DNA of 64,000 nt from contig NZ_RFLW01000002.1 of the NCBI RefSeq assembly GCF_003719295.1, forward strand, positions 841,051 through 905,050. Direction: 5' to 3'. The DNA comes from Haliea alexandrii. GTDB taxonomy: Bacteria > Pseudomonadota > Gammaproteobacteria > Pseudomonadales > Halieaceae. Position numbers and translations under genes: made by a program. Of this stretch, positions 53,867-62,468 are shown piece after piece; position 1 is the first letter of the stretch, and each line of letters starts with the position of its first letter. Under the pieces are notes generated by a model that saw nothing but the letters and a program-made list of their open reading frames with translations, did not search any database and was not told the DNA's origin.

Positions 53867-53882
53867 GCGCCATTCAGAGTGC

Positions 53883-56111
53883 CTAGTAGCGATATTGCAG
53901 TTCGATCCCGTAGCTGCGCGGCTCACCGTAGGCCGCCGGAATGGTAAGGACCGGGTTGCCCACCGGGAATGCATAGACCCGGTATTCCTCGTCCGCCAGG
54001 TTCTTGCCCCACAGGGCAAGCTGCAGGCTGTGGTGATCACCACCCCCCAACATGATTTCGGACAATGTCACCCGCCCATTGAGAATCGTATAGCTGTCCT
54101 GAAAGTCGAAGTTCTTCGGCGCGTAGGCATATTTTGAGGTGGACGTAAGATCCAGCTGGAGCCCGAGTGTTCCGAATGAAAAGGGCTCAAACTCGTAGGC
54201 TACCGCCAATGCTCCGGCATGACGTGGCGACTGGGCAAGTTCGAAACGTTCTGGGATATTGTTGTTCAGCGGGTTCGGTTGATCGGGTTGCTCCGGATCC
54301 AGATAGGTATAGCTCAGGTCGATCGTGAGCCCGGCCAGCGGCACTAGCGTCATGTCCATCTCGGCCCCACTGATTTTGGTCGTCTTCGCCGCGTTGATGG
54401 TCTCGGCGAAGGTCGGGTTCAGCGGGTCGGAGAAACCAATCTGGAAGTCGTCGTACTCGGTGTTGAACACGGCGAGGTTGAAACGCAGGCGGCTGGCGAA
54501 AAGTTCGCTCTTCAGACCGAACTCCCAGGTTTCCACGTTTTCTTCGTCAAAAGGTATAAACGTGAAAGAGCGCTGGCTGACACCACCCGCCTTATAGCCG
54601 GTCGCCCAGCGCAGGTAGGTATTGACCTCATCGTTCCACTGGAAGCTGAAGGTCAGTGTTGGATCCAGGCTATCCGTTTTCAGGTTGTAGTTCTGATAGC
54701 GGAGACCGGCCTCGACCAACGCGGGTAGCGCGTAGTCCCGATCGCCGCTTTTCTTGTCTTCGGTGTACCGTGCGCCCAGCGTGATTTCGAGGCGATCCTC
54801 AAGTACTGCGGGTGTCCAGGAAGCCTGGCCGAATGCCGCCCAGCTCTCGGTTTGGGTACTGACTAGCCTCCTCGCATCCGAGGGCTGGGGGATCGGTGGA
54901 TAAATGGGTCCCAGAAAAACACCGGTAAGTGCGCCAAAGCTGTCGCGCGATGCCAGGTTCAACAAGTCGTCGTTGGCGTTCTCCTCAAAATAGTAAATGC
55001 CTGTCATCCATTTCAGCCGATCACTCGCACCCGACAGCTGTAATTCCTGGCTGAACTGGTCCTGCTCGACAGCAGCGGCCGCGATCAAGCCGTTGAACAA
55101 GAGTGCGCCGGCGTAGTTGTTGCGGGTGTCCTCTTCCATATCACGGTACGAGGTGATGGACTTGAGGGTGAGGGATTCAGCCAGATCCCAGGTCAGGGTA
55201 AGGTTGTGCCCGGTTTGACGCGTTTTGCTTGGATCCAGTGGCCGGACGGGAAAGCGGGTTGTGTCGGTGGCGGGCGGCTCGACGCCGATAACACCCAGCG
55301 TATCCAGCATCACCTGAAAATAGATTTGGGTGGCCTCGATGTCAGACCAGTCATAGGCGTAGTAAACATTGAAGTTATCCGCGGGGCTCCAGTCCAGAGC
55401 GACGCGAAATGCGTCTTGCTCGATGTCGCCGTAATCGTTCTCGCCGGGCGCCGTATTGTCGACCCAGCCATCCTTCTGCGAATGCAGGTAGTCAATCTTG
55501 GTACGTATGCCTCCGACTTCTGGAAGGTCGATATGGGTGGCCGATTTCAATGCATCAAAGTTCCCCACATTGAACGTTTGTTGCAAGCCGAACTCGCCCG
55601 AGGGCTTTTTCGTCACCAGGCGGACTGCTCCACCGGTCGCATTCCGGCCGAACAGCGCGCCTTGCGGGCCACGCAGCACCTCAATACGTTCCAGGTCAGC
55701 CACTTCCATCGCCAGCCCCTGACCGCGGCTCACGTAGGCATCGTCCAGGTATATGGCTACGGAGGGCTCAAAGGTAATCTGGCCCGGGTCACTGAATCCT
55801 GCGCCCCGTACGCTGATAGTCAGCGTGCTCGGGGTATTCACGAAAGGCTGGATGCGCAACGACGGAATGCTGCCCGTTCCCAGGTCGGCGAGGCTGGTAA
55901 TCCCTCTGGCTTCAAGCTGGCTCTGGTTCATAGTCGCTATGGAGATGGGGGCCTCCTGCAGGCTCTCCTCACGCTTTTGCGCAGTAACGATAATCTCTTC
56001 CAGAACGGCCGTTCGACGACTGTCCTGTGCGTTTACCAACTGGCTCGTGGTAGCAGCCAGCGCGGCGACTACAAACATCGGTGGGATATAAGCGGTTGAC
56101 CTGACCATCAT
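53883..56111 (-). CDS. TonB-dependent receptor
   Basis: 742 residues from the ATG at 56111 (AAGGA upstream). A signal peptide (...TSQLVNA-QD) is followed by the plug start LEEIIVTAQKREESLQEAP, ISVRGAGFSDPG and VEVLRGPQGALFGRNATGGAV. A barrel with the final YGIELQYRY follows. It is distinct from the receptor at 29522-31768 but in the same subtype used for organic ligands. It stands at the head of a catabolic island, with the TetR regulator gene upstream on the same strand. Confidence 0.93.
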   Translation of the reverse strand: MMVRSTAYIPPMFVVAALAATTSQLVNAQDSRRTAVLEEIIVTAQKREESLQEAPISIATMNQSQLEARGITSLADLGTGSIPSLRIQPFVNTPSTLTISVRGAGFSDPGQITFEPSVAIYLDDAYVSRGQGLAMEVADLERIEVLRGPQGALFGRNATGGAVRLVTKKPSGEFGLQQTFNVGNFDALKSATHIDLPEVGGIRTKIDYLHSQKDGWVDNTAPGENDYGDIEQDAFRVALDWSPADNFNVYYAYDWSDIEATQIYFQVMLDTLGVIGVEPPATDTTRFPVRPLDPSKTRQTGHNLTLTWDLAESLTLKSITSYRDMEEDTRNNYAGALLFNGLIAAAAVEQDQFSQELQLSGASDRLKWMTGIYYFEENANDDLLNLASRDSFGALTGVFLGPIYPPIPQPSDARRLVSTQTESWAAFGQASWTPAVLEDRLEITLGARYTEDKKSGDRDYALPALVEAGLRYQNYNLKTDSLDPTLTFSFQWNDEVNTYLRWATGYKAGGVSQRSFTFIPFDEENVETWEFGLKSELFASRLRFNLAVFNTEYDDFQIGFSDPLNPTFAETINAAKTTKISGAEMDMTLVPLAGLTIDLSYTYLDPEQPDQPNPLNNNIPERFELAQSPRHAGALAVAYEFEPFSFGTLGLQLDLTSTSKYAYAPKNFDFQDSYTILNGRVTLSEIMLGGGDHHSLQLALWGKNLADEEYRVYAFPVGNPVLTIPAAYGEPRSYGIELQYRY

Positions 56112-56421
56112 TGCGTTCCTTCTTATTATTAATGACTGGCATAGGACATCTGCTAACCACGTCACTGCAAGCAGCAGCAAACCTGTGCCTCAATGGCTTT
56201 AAAACTAGCATTGGAACCGACAGCAGCACCATATTTTTTAATGTCATCTCATTAATTAGGGACCGCAATCCAACTCGAAGACTGAATATTTAAACCGCAA
56301 ACGCGCGGCTTTTGAGCGCAAGACCCTTTCGTAAGCTTCCCCGTCAAGTGGACAGTTCAAAACTAGAGTTTCTGACGAGGGTGTTGCCGCTGCAAACACC
56401 TGGGCAGGCTGAATTGACTCG
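56112..56421. other. Intergenic region upstream of the TonB receptor
   Basis: 310 bases between the TetR stop and the receptor start, A+T-richer than its surroundings (for example around 56230-56295). It must hold the receptor promoter and perhaps the TetR operator. I see no clear -35/-10 pair or convincing palindrome, and no RNA gene or ORF with support. Confidence 0.4.
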
Positions 56422-57138
56422 CTATATTCTGTGTTTCTGGTCAGCCGCTGCCAGGGGTGACATCGGCGCTGACAACAGGGCGAGTAAGCCGTCTTCCAGT
56501 GTGTGAATGAATACGTCTGTTTCCATATCCATGCCAGAGGATTTCGTGCAGCGTTTGATTTTTATATGTTCCGACAGGCCATGAAAAAGCAACACTGCTG
56601 CAAGCATTGAGCGTTGTTTTATAACCGGCTCGGGCACATCGTGTGCCGCCATAGCATCGTGCAGCGCACTGGTAAGCCTGTCCTGGTTGGGGAGGTGCAG
56701 GTTTGTAGACCCCAGATGCTGCGCGAACATGGTGTGGGTAGCAACGAGTTGGGCATTGATGCGAATGAATTCCTCTCCGCCGTCCAGATCCGACAATTTT
56801 TCCGCGACAGGGTAAATGAAAGCTCGTACCACTGCTTTCAGGCTTTGCCTTCCCGATTGCTCCAGTTCATCGAGCAGCGCGTGTCGGCGGCGAACAATGC
56901 GCGGTATATGCTTGTCAAGAATGGACTGTAAGAGCCCCTCCTTATCGCCAAAATGGTACTGACATACCGCCGCATTGCTTTGTCCGGCAGCTTTACCTAT
57001 CTGTTGGAGGGTCACGCCCTCCACTCCGTTCTCGGCAAATAGCCGTTCGGCCACGGAAACCAACTTGGCACGGGTGGCAGCACTGCGCGACGTGACACGC
57101 CTTGCGGTCGATGACTTGAATGGCACAGAAGTATCCAT
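56422..57138 (-). CDS. TetR-family transcriptional regulator
   Basis: 238 residues. The N-terminal helix-turn-helix follows the TetR plan: TRAKLVSVAERLFAENGVEGVTLQQIGKAAGQSNAAVCQYHFGDKEGLLQSI. A C-terminal ligand domain of about 170 residues follows. The QSNAAVCQYHFGDKEGL pattern resembles regulators of lipid or aromatic catabolism. Its position just upstream of the receptor and the catabolic genes suggests it represses that cluster. Confidence 0.92.
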   Translation of the reverse strand: MDTSVPFKSSTARRVTSRSAATRAKLVSVAERLFAENGVEGVTLQQIGKAAGQSNAAVCQYHFGDKEGLLQSILDKHIPRIVRRRHALLDELEQSGRQSLKAVVRAFIYPVAEKLSDLDGGEEFIRINAQLVATHTMFAQHLGSTNLHLPNQDRLTSALHDAMAAHDVPEPVIKQRSMLAAVLLFHGLSEHIKIKRCTKSSGMDMETDVFIHTLEDGLLALLSAPMSPLAAADQKHRI

Positions 57139-57287
57139 AAACCTGAAGAGTCCGGGAATAATGAGCGAGATATGAGTTCGCGGAGATCATCCGAGGTACT
57201 GGCTGAAATGTAAAGGCATGGCACGCCATTGTGGTTGCCGAGTGAGCTCAACCACCCCCTCGCTCGCTGTATTCGGAGCAGCTCGCG

Positions 57288-57902
57288 TTAAGAGAGCTCA
57301 TCAGAGAAATGATGATTAACGTCCCGATGGCGCGCTTCATCATCTCGTACAGCCACAACCACGTCCCGCAAGCGAGCATCAGGCGGCAGTTTCCAGTACT
57401 CAATCGCGATTTCCGGCGCTGCAACGTTTTCGCACAAACCCTCGTCGATATCAGCGAGGTACTCCGTATAGCTGAATACTGCCTCTTCCTCGAAGTATCC
57501 TACGATACGGTGTGCGGTTCGCGGCGAGCAAAGATAGACGAAAAAGTAGAAATTGTAGAAGACTCCTTGGGCCATCAGGATGAGGATTCGTTCGAACCTT
57601 GACGGCTGCGCTATCTCAACGAATGTCATCAGGTGCATTCTTTCATTTTCCGCCTCATTCAGAAGCGTCTGTATCCAGCCGTTATCGCTCTCCATCCTGC
57701 GAAGGGCGCGCAAATGCCTGAGTGTTCCCGCCACCATGCCTGGAACCCCCGCAATGGTTTCCAATACCACAGCGCGATGCCCGTACCGCTTCGCAAAAAA
57801 CATGTCCGCGAAGAAGCGCAGAACCTTGGTGAAACCGAGGGCAATTCGATCCGAGATACCGCTCGGAGCATGATGTTTTCTGGGTGGAATTACCGCTTTC
57901 AT
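57288..57902 (-). CDS. Alternative oxidase (AOX), cyanide-resistant ubiquinol oxidase
   Basis: 204 residues with all diiron ligands of the alternative oxidases. Glu48 is in [11 protein letters not shown]; Glu87 and His90 are in [10 protein letters not shown]; Glu139 is in FEEEAVFSY (one of three adjacent Glu); Glu179 and His182 are in [12 protein letters not shown]. The family sits as an interfacial membrane protein and reduces oxygen to water with ubiquinol, without pumping protons. The usual motif RADEAHH reads RDDEARH here, keeping the two ligands. It may serve in redox balance or under nitric oxide or sulfide stress. A small membrane-protein gene lies 17 bases upstream on the same strand. 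Confidence 0.93.
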   Translation of the reverse strand: MKAVIPPRKHHAPSGISDRIALGFTKVLRFFADMFFAKRYGHRAVVLETIAGVPGMVAGTLRHLRALRRMESDNGWIQTLLNEAENERMHLMTFVEIAQPSRFERILILMAQGVFYNFYFFVYLCSPRTAHRIVGYFEEEAVFSYTEYLADIDEGLCENVAAPEIAIEYWKLPPDARLRDVVVAVRDDEARHRDVNHHFSDELS

Positions 57903-57919
57903 ATCAGCCCGGAAACCGC

Positions 57920-58519
57920 CTAGTCTTCGCGCTGAGTACGCATCAAACAGAACGCCAGAAGCAAGGTGGCGAGCACGCCCGAGCCTCCAGCAGCAGCGGA
58001 GGGTAAAAACGCGTCGCGACCAAACACAATCAGGATCGCATTGGCGACCATGGAGACAATACCCACCAGTGCAGTCAGCCCTCCCAAGGTTTTAGCACCC
58101 CCCGTCATCTTTGCAACTCCAAAAATGAGTGCAGCAAAGCCCAGCAAAAGCTTTGCTGCGTAATAAATCACGAAGGACAAGGCAATAATTCCACCTGCCA
58201 ACGGACCTAGTTCCTCCAGCTGACCCGCAGCCTCACGAAAGGGTCCGAACAGAGTGAGACCAATGCTCACTTGCACTACGTTGAGCACTGCGCTGAAGGC
58301 AATGGCAGACCAGCCCACGTGATAATTCTTTGCCTGCACCATCGCGGCTCCGGCAAAGGATGCGAGAAGGGTGAACAGGAAACACTCCATCCCCCATAAG
58401 AGTTGTCGTGGAACGCTAACCTCTAACACGTGGAGAAGAGTGTAAAGTACCTGTGTAGCCACCAGCGCCAACAGTAAGCCGGATGTGATTTGAACGGTTC
58501 GCCTAGCGGTAAAATTCAT
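57920..58519 (-). CDS. Hypothetical membrane protein
   Basis: 199 residues from the ATG at 58519; the frame upstream of it is not coding. Four to five hydrophobic helices are separated by short polar loops, with a Gly/Ala-rich [14 protein letters not shown] segment. No family is recognised. It is placed 17 bases before the alternative oxidase gene in the same direction, so the two are likely co-transcribed. Any link to respiration is inferred from that position. Confidence 0.7.
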   Translation of the reverse strand: MNFTARRTVQITSGLLLALVATQVLYTLLHVLEVSVPRQLLWGMECFLFTLLASFAGAAMVQAKNYHVGWSAIAFSAVLNVVQVSIGLTLFGPFREAAGQLEELGPLAGGIIALSFVIYYAAKLLLGFAALIFGVAKMTGGAKTLGGLTALVGIVSMVANAILIVFGRDAFLPSAAAGGSGVLATLLLAFCLMRTQRED

Positions 58520-58657
58520 AACCGTATCCCCTGTGTGTCTGTTTTCGCAATTGTGGTGGTGGCGCCAAATTTCAATGCGGACCCTTGCCTCAAGCATCCG
58601 CAACGATGTGCATGACACGTTATTGCAAGGATCATACGACGAAACCAAGGTTAGCCG

Positions 58658-59104
58658 TTAACTATAGGAGTCAGGCAGGTACTTGCGCATACTCGCGCCG
58701 ATCTCTCCAGATCGCGCACCCGACACATCGTACCAGGTTCGAATTTGCAGAGAACCGTCCGGTTCGAAGTGATATGTTTCAAGACTCTTTGCCGTTCTCG
58801 TTTTTCCTGAAGAGGTAATGATGTTGTGCATCTTCCACGCCACCGTGCTTCCCAATACGAACAGCGTCTCTTCAGGGATCTCAAATTTCACGTGGTCTTG
58901 GAACAGGTCGTATGAGTCCGTGCAGCAGTGCTTGAATCCAAACTTCTCAGGAGTGCCGACTGGGTCAAACATCCTCACAGCATCACCCTGAAACACGGTG
59001 CGATAGTTGGCTATCCAGCCCTCTCGATCACCTTCATTCCACAATCTGGCGTAGTTGTGCGCCCAATTTCGCAGCTCTTCTATGGTTGGTTGTGGTACCG
59101 GCAT
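58658..59104 (-). CDS. NTF2/SnoaL-like protein
   Basis: 148 residues with the cone-shaped NTF2-like pattern. An N-terminal helix LRNWAHNYARLWNEGDREGW is followed by alternating strands (ETLFVLGSTVAWKMHNIITSSGKTRTAKSLETYHF). The family covers cyclases, isomerases and ligand-binding proteins; no catalytic residues can be assigned. There is no signal peptide. It stands alone, with gaps of about 140 and 210 bases on its two sides. Confidence 0.75.
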   Translation of the reverse strand: MPVPQPTIEELRNWAHNYARLWNEGDREGWIANYRTVFQGDAVRMFDPVGTPEKFGFKHCCTDSYDLFQDHVKFEIPEETLFVLGSTVAWKMHNIITSSGKTRTAKSLETYHFEPDGSLQIRTWYDVSGARSGEIGASMRKYLPDSYS

Positions 59105-59316
59105 CTACTGTGTCTCCTCGGTTATCGTGAGCAAAATCTTTCGCAAACAAGTGAATCAAAAGCCTTAGCGAAGGCGCGTTCGACAACTGCCGCTTGTTAA
59201 CACCTTAGCTCAAGATCATCTCGCATTACCCCTGGATGGCAGAAAGCTATTTCGATGAGTGCTTTTGCCGGTCCGGAGGATTTTGCGGTCATAAACTTCC
59301 TTTCACTGCTGAACGC

Positions 59317-59688
59317 TCACATTTCTCGCCCTGTAGTGCAGAAGACGCTGGCCTCGGTCACGACACGCTGAGCCAAAATAAGCCTTTTTTCCGACTTATC
59401 CAAAGGCACCCAATTTTCCTCTGGCAGCGACAGCGATTGAGGATTGAGCGTCTCGGGATCGCCAGCAATCTTTGCGCGACGTTCAGCCTGTGTCTTGATG
59501 CAGTTCTCCACCTTTTCACTGATGTTCGTCGCTTCTTTCATCCCCGCCAGAAAGTACTCCAGCTCGGCGCTGGTAAGCTCGTCGTCTGCGTCAAAGGGTG
59601 GATCTGTGAACAGTTGATCACATGCACTAATGAATAGTGCGATAGAGGCAAGCAAGAAAACACGTCCAAATCTCAAGTCTTCTTTCAT
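59317..59688 (-). CDS. Putative small lipoprotein
   Basis: 123 residues. The N-terminus has a hydrophobic signal ending in a lipobox-like LFISAC, so Cys23 is probably lipidated. The mature part is acidic and helical, with two more Cys in ENCIKT and SVFCTT. No known domain. It sits just beyond the distal end of the cassette array; I see no attC-like site next to it, so I treat it as chromosomal. The 212 bases between it and the NTF2-like gene hold nothing I can name. Confidence 0.6.
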   Translation of the reverse strand: MKEDLRFGRVFLLASIALFISACDQLFTDPPFDADDELTSAELEYFLAGMKEATNISEKVENCIKTQAERRAKIAGDPETLNPQSLSLPEENWVPLDKSEKRLILAQRVVTEASVFCTTGREM

Positions 59689-59768
59689 TTATTCGGGTTC
59701 CATGTAACGGTGTTGACACTATAAATTAACTGCTAAGCCACTCGAATGACTGCATCTGCAGCTGAGCA

Positions 59769-59867
59769 GATTCACGCCTGGGCTCAGGTGCGTTTGCGGC
59801 GACATGTGCTTTTGCGGAAGCAAAAGTGCGCGGCGTGGCAAACGTCACCTGCAGCGATTTGTTATGT
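59769..59867 (-). other. attC site of the CPBP-protease cassette (distal, degenerate)
   Basis: R'' is ACATAAC (59861-59867), containing the gene's TAA. The arms CAGGTG-A-CGTTTGC and GCAAACGCACCTG pair with one extrahelical A, a hallmark of attC. The R' core that should follow the final arm reads GTGAATC (59769-59775) instead of GTTRRRY. The site is longer (99 bases) than the others and probably decayed, fitting a terminal cassette. Confidence 0.65.
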
Positions 59868-60725
59868 TTTGATTGCAGCAAACTCACGACTGCCCCTTCT
59901 CCCATAGTAGACAGCAATAACCATCATGACGCTTGGCACTACAAGACCAAATTCGTCCAGAAACCATGCTGAGTTAGCATTGCCCTCAGTCATTGGACCA
60001 AAAAACTTCTGTAGAAAGGCGTTGTGGCTCATATGAAAAATGACCGCCGGCCAAACGCTATCGGTTTTCAGTCTGAAGTACGTCACAACGACCGACATGG
60101 ACATTATGCACAGCGTGAAAAAGGCTAACTGGTAGAGAAATGGCGTGGCTTCTCCCATCCCGTAGAGTCCCCTAAACATTAACGGCCAGTGCCATACAGC
60201 CCACAGCAAACCCGACAGGAGCGCAACACCAGTGAACGGCATTAGTTTGAACAATTCAGGCACAAGCAACCCTCGCCATCCCAGCTCTTCCCCCAACACC
60301 GACGGCAATAGCAAAACGAAACTAACCGTAGCAGTGAGCAGAAAATGCAACACGATGACAGCGTTGTTTGACCACGGTACTAAGTTGTAACTTTCCTTTT
60401 GCCCTTGGACGAAATCAACGTTGTACCAGTCACCAAGCCCAAGTGCCCAGATGAGCCCGTATGCGAGTGCCGCATAGAACAGGGGCAGAATGTAATTGAG
60501 CCACTGAATCTTCCCGCCACCCCAACGCCATCCCAAGGTTCGCAGTTCTTTCCGTGTAAGCAAGCAGGTAACGACCGCAGCCAAACCAACGGATAACATC
60601 AATGGCGTTGCACTACTCAGTCTGAAAATCAGCCAAGCCCCAGCAAAATAGAAAAGCATTGTCAGGGCAAGAAAGATGCTAATTACCAACGCGGGGCTAT
60701 TTTCTGTTTTAGCGTCACCGGTCAC
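59862..60725 (-). CDS. CPBP-family intramembrane protease (cassette gene)
   Basis: 287 residues with eight or so hydrophobic helices. The Abi/CAAX (CPBP) motifs are EELGWRGLLVPEL (first), WAVWHWPL (second) and FHMSHNAF (third), giving the Glu-Glu and His residues of the glutamate-type active site. Members process membrane-bound or prenylated peptides, and some give immunity to bacteriocins. It starts with a GTG at 60725 in the DUF998-side attC spacer. Its stop lies within the R'' core of its own attC. This marks it as the most distal cassette that I can identify. Confidence 0.86.
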   Translation of the reverse strand: MTGDAKTENSPALVISIFLALTMLFYFAGAWLIFRLSSATPLMLSVGLAAVVTCLLTRKELRTLGWRWGGGKIQWLNYILPLFYAALAYGLIWALGLGDWYNVDFVQGQKESYNLVPWSNNAVIVLHFLLTATVSFVLLLPSVLGEELGWRGLLVPELFKLMPFTGVALLSGLLWAVWHWPLMFRGLYGMGEATPFLYQLAFFTLCIMSMSVVVTYFRLKTDSVWPAVIFHMSHNAFLQKFFGPMTEGNANSAWFLDEFGLVVPSVMMVIAVYYGRRGSREFAAIKT

Positions 60726-60743
60726 GGATGATTTTTCCGGAAA

Positions 60744-60827
60744 TCATAACGCTGACATAAAGGGCGCGCGCTGTTTGCGCGTCCCAGGCCACGCTTTTCA
60801 GTGGCCGATTTCATGGCCTTGTTAGGG
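60744..60827 (-). other. attC site of the DUF998 cassette
   Basis: R'' is CCCTAAC (60821-60827) and R' is GTTATGA (60744-60750). Between them are paired arms with GGCCACTGAAAAGCGTGGCC and a GCGCAAACAGCGCGC hairpin. The end shares the string GGGCGCGCGC with the partial site at the right edge, so the two may be of one attC subfamily. Confidence 0.85.
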
Positions 60828-60837
60828 TGCACTGCTC

Positions 60838-61494
60838 CTAGCCCTTCTGTTCAGATTGGCGCGGAAATCTTGTGGTTCTATCATCGCAAAGGAGTATTAG
60901 CCCGAACAGAAATAACCAAGCAAGGGGAAGACTATACGCTAAGCGTTGATATAATCCGATGTTCCTCCCAGTCGTCATAGCATCTACCATGGGAATCATG
61001 ATTAATAACTGCCCCAAAACTGCGATCGCTGAAAGCCAACTAAACCAGACTACTTGCAGCTCACGCTTTGAAATCAGCACCCATATTGCTGGAGCAATTA
61101 GAAGGGTTAGTAATATTATAAGCCCTGATACACCGTGTAGAACTTGACTGAATGATGTTGATTCTGGGTCGCAGCCCACATCACAAGGGAAGTAACCCGC
61201 CGAAAACGTAGCGACCCCATGAAGGAGAATAAGTAAGCCCGAAATTTTAGCCGTACGACTGGTGAAATATGACATCACAAAAAAGCCAAAACCACCAAAC
61301 AAAATCGATAACGGATAATGATTGATAAATGGGGCGATTTTTTCAATCGGACTTCCCAGCGCATGAAGCTCACTCATTGCTTGGTCAATATGGCTGTACC
61401 CGGGATAGATCATTCCGGAGTAATTTACGCTGACCATCATCCATATTGGAGCAAGCAGCCCGAAGTAACATAAAATTCGCTGAGACGATCGCAA
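60838..61494 (-). CDS. DUF998-family membrane protein (cassette gene)
   Basis: 218 residues with six hydrophobic helices. The N-terminal PGYSHIDQAMSELHALGSP and the loop AGYFPCDVGCDPES with two Cys are typical of DUF998 proteins. Function unknown. The start is a TTG at 61494 with GGAG at suitable spacing, an uncommon start but the only one that covers the first helix. It is the only full-length gene of its cassette, whose attC lies just after the stop. Confidence 0.82.
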   Translation of the reverse strand: MRSSQRILCYFGLLAPIWMMVSVNYSGMIYPGYSHIDQAMSELHALGSPIEKIAPFINHYPLSILFGGFGFFVMSYFTSRTAKISGLLILLHGVATFSAGYFPCDVGCDPESTSFSQVLHGVSGLIILLTLLIAPAIWVLISKRELQVVWFSWLSAIAVLGQLLIMIPMVDAMTTGRNIGLYQRLAYSLPLAWLFLFGLILLCDDRTTRFPRQSEQKG

Positions 61495-61554
61495 TCAATA
61501 CTCTCCGCTGCGGACGACTAATACATATGGCTCGAATGCGATCATTGGCGAGCG

Positions 61555-61614
61555 CCATAACGCTTCAAGCAGGGGCGGCCGGTAGGCCGTCCACTCTGCC
61601 TTGACTTGTTATGT
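61555..61614 (-). other. attC site of the DUF1330 cassette
   Basis: R'' is ACATAAC (61608-61614), R' is GTTATGG (61555-61561). The GACGGCCTACCGGCCG centre folds on itself. At 60 bases it is the shortest of the set. The gene's last 16 codons are read through it. Confidence 0.88.
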
Positions 61615-62038
61615 TTCGATCTTTGTACTCCTCCAAAGGTAGCAATCGGGAATCCTCCAGGGATGCACTACGATGTCCAATACCAGCGATATATGATTCA
61701 TTCGTGGCGAATGCTATGAAACTGTTTAAGGAATCTTGCCGAATTAGCATCACCAAGTCCCACCGCTCGTCTTGCGGGCCAACAAAATATTTCCCACCTT
61801 CACCCAGGAACTCAATTTCACCACCAGAGTCATGTAAAAACGGCAGCGTATGATCTATATACCTCTGGAAAGCCTCGCGGCCAGATATTGGTTGCCTTGG
61901 TGCCAACTCCGGAAAGGCAGAGTAATCCGCCACCTCCCGAAACTTGAGCAGGTTAAGCATTGTTACCGGACCTGTGATGTTCCTAGAAAACAGCTGGACA
62001 GCTGATTCATCAGTCGCATCTATATAGCTATCGCTCAT
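61565..62038 (-). CDS. DUF1330-like protein (cassette gene)
   Basis: 157 residues. VTMLNLLKFREVADYS, SGREAFQRYIDHTLPFL, ERWDLVMLIRQDSLNSF and SASLEDSRLLPL match the dimeric alpha-beta-barrel DUF1330 pattern; function not established. It has an ATG at 62038 with AAGGGA upstream. Residues 142-157 are encoded by the attC itself, so the stop codon lies inside the recombination site. Without those residues the domain would still be complete. Confidence 0.83.
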   Translation of the reverse strand: MSDSYIDATDESAVQLFSRNITGPVTMLNLLKFREVADYSAFPELAPRQPISGREAFQRYIDHTLPFLHDSGGEIEFLGEGGKYFVGPQDERWDLVMLIRQDSLNSFIAFATNESYIAGIGHRSASLEDSRLLPLEEYKDRNITSQGRVDGLPAAPA

Positions 62039-62059
62039 AGTAGTTTATCCCTTGTAGAA

Positions 62060-62147
62060 ACATAACGCCTACCGCAATGGCGGCGAAACCGCGCAGCGGT
62101 TTTGGCGTCCGACCCCGCCAGGGGCGTATTGCCGGTTTTTGTTATGT
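62060..62147 (-). other. attC site of the two-gene cassette
   Basis: R'' is ACATAAC (62141-62147) and R' is GTTATGT (62060-62066). The interior contains the GC-rich arms CCGGCAATACGCC and GGCGTCC-like pairing, and an AACCGCTGCGCGGTT-type hairpin centre. 88 bases, outside any gene. Confidence 0.85.
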
Positions 62148-62155
62148 GCATTGCA

Positions 62156-62452
62156 TCAAGGCTCGATGGCAATTTTGACAAGCTGCAGCAGCTCCTTAAG
62201 CTTGGCTGAGCCCAAATAGCTACCAACTATATTTTTGTCATCGCCTTGAACGGAAGCGAGAGCATCTATTATGGAACCAAATTCCTTCAGGCTCAGATTC
62301 ATGGTGTAGTTGTAATGTGCTTTCGTGACAAAATCACTTACGTCATGGTCTCGAAGGACAATTTCACCATTTGAGATTGAAATTTTCAGACTTTTTAGTT
62401 CAATGCTAGAAGGGCCATTGTCAGCTCGAGCACCACGGCGAGTTATTTTCAT
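62156..62452 (-). CDS. Hypothetical protein (second gene of the two-gene cassette)
   Basis: 98 residues from the ATG at 62452, preceded by CAGGAG; a longer frame that starts upstream overlaps the lipoprotein gene and is not the real one. The sequence is soluble, beginning MKITRRGARADNGPS, with alternating strands and a helical C-terminus (FGSIIDALASVQGDDK and AKLKELLQLVKIAI). No family recognised. It starts 16 bases after the lipoprotein stop, so the two genes look like a small operon inside one cassette. Confidence 0.72.
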   Translation of the reverse strand: MKITRRGARADNGPSSIELKSLKISISNGEIVLRDHDVSDFVTKAHYNYTMNLSLKEFGSIIDALASVQGDDKNIVGSYLGSAKLKELLQLVKIAIEP

Positions 62453-62468
62453 CTGTAGTTCTCCTGAA

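Noticed and set aside
59150..59215. Possible further attC with TAACAAGCGGCAGTTG on the minus strand
   Set aside because: Only the first core is attC-like; the small GCCTT/AAGGC hairpin is not flanked by matching arms or an R' core.
59726..59917. 63-codon minus-strand ORF running through the terminal attC
   Set aside because: It is an alternate-frame reading of the CPBP gene end and the recombination site; such attC translations are common artefacts.
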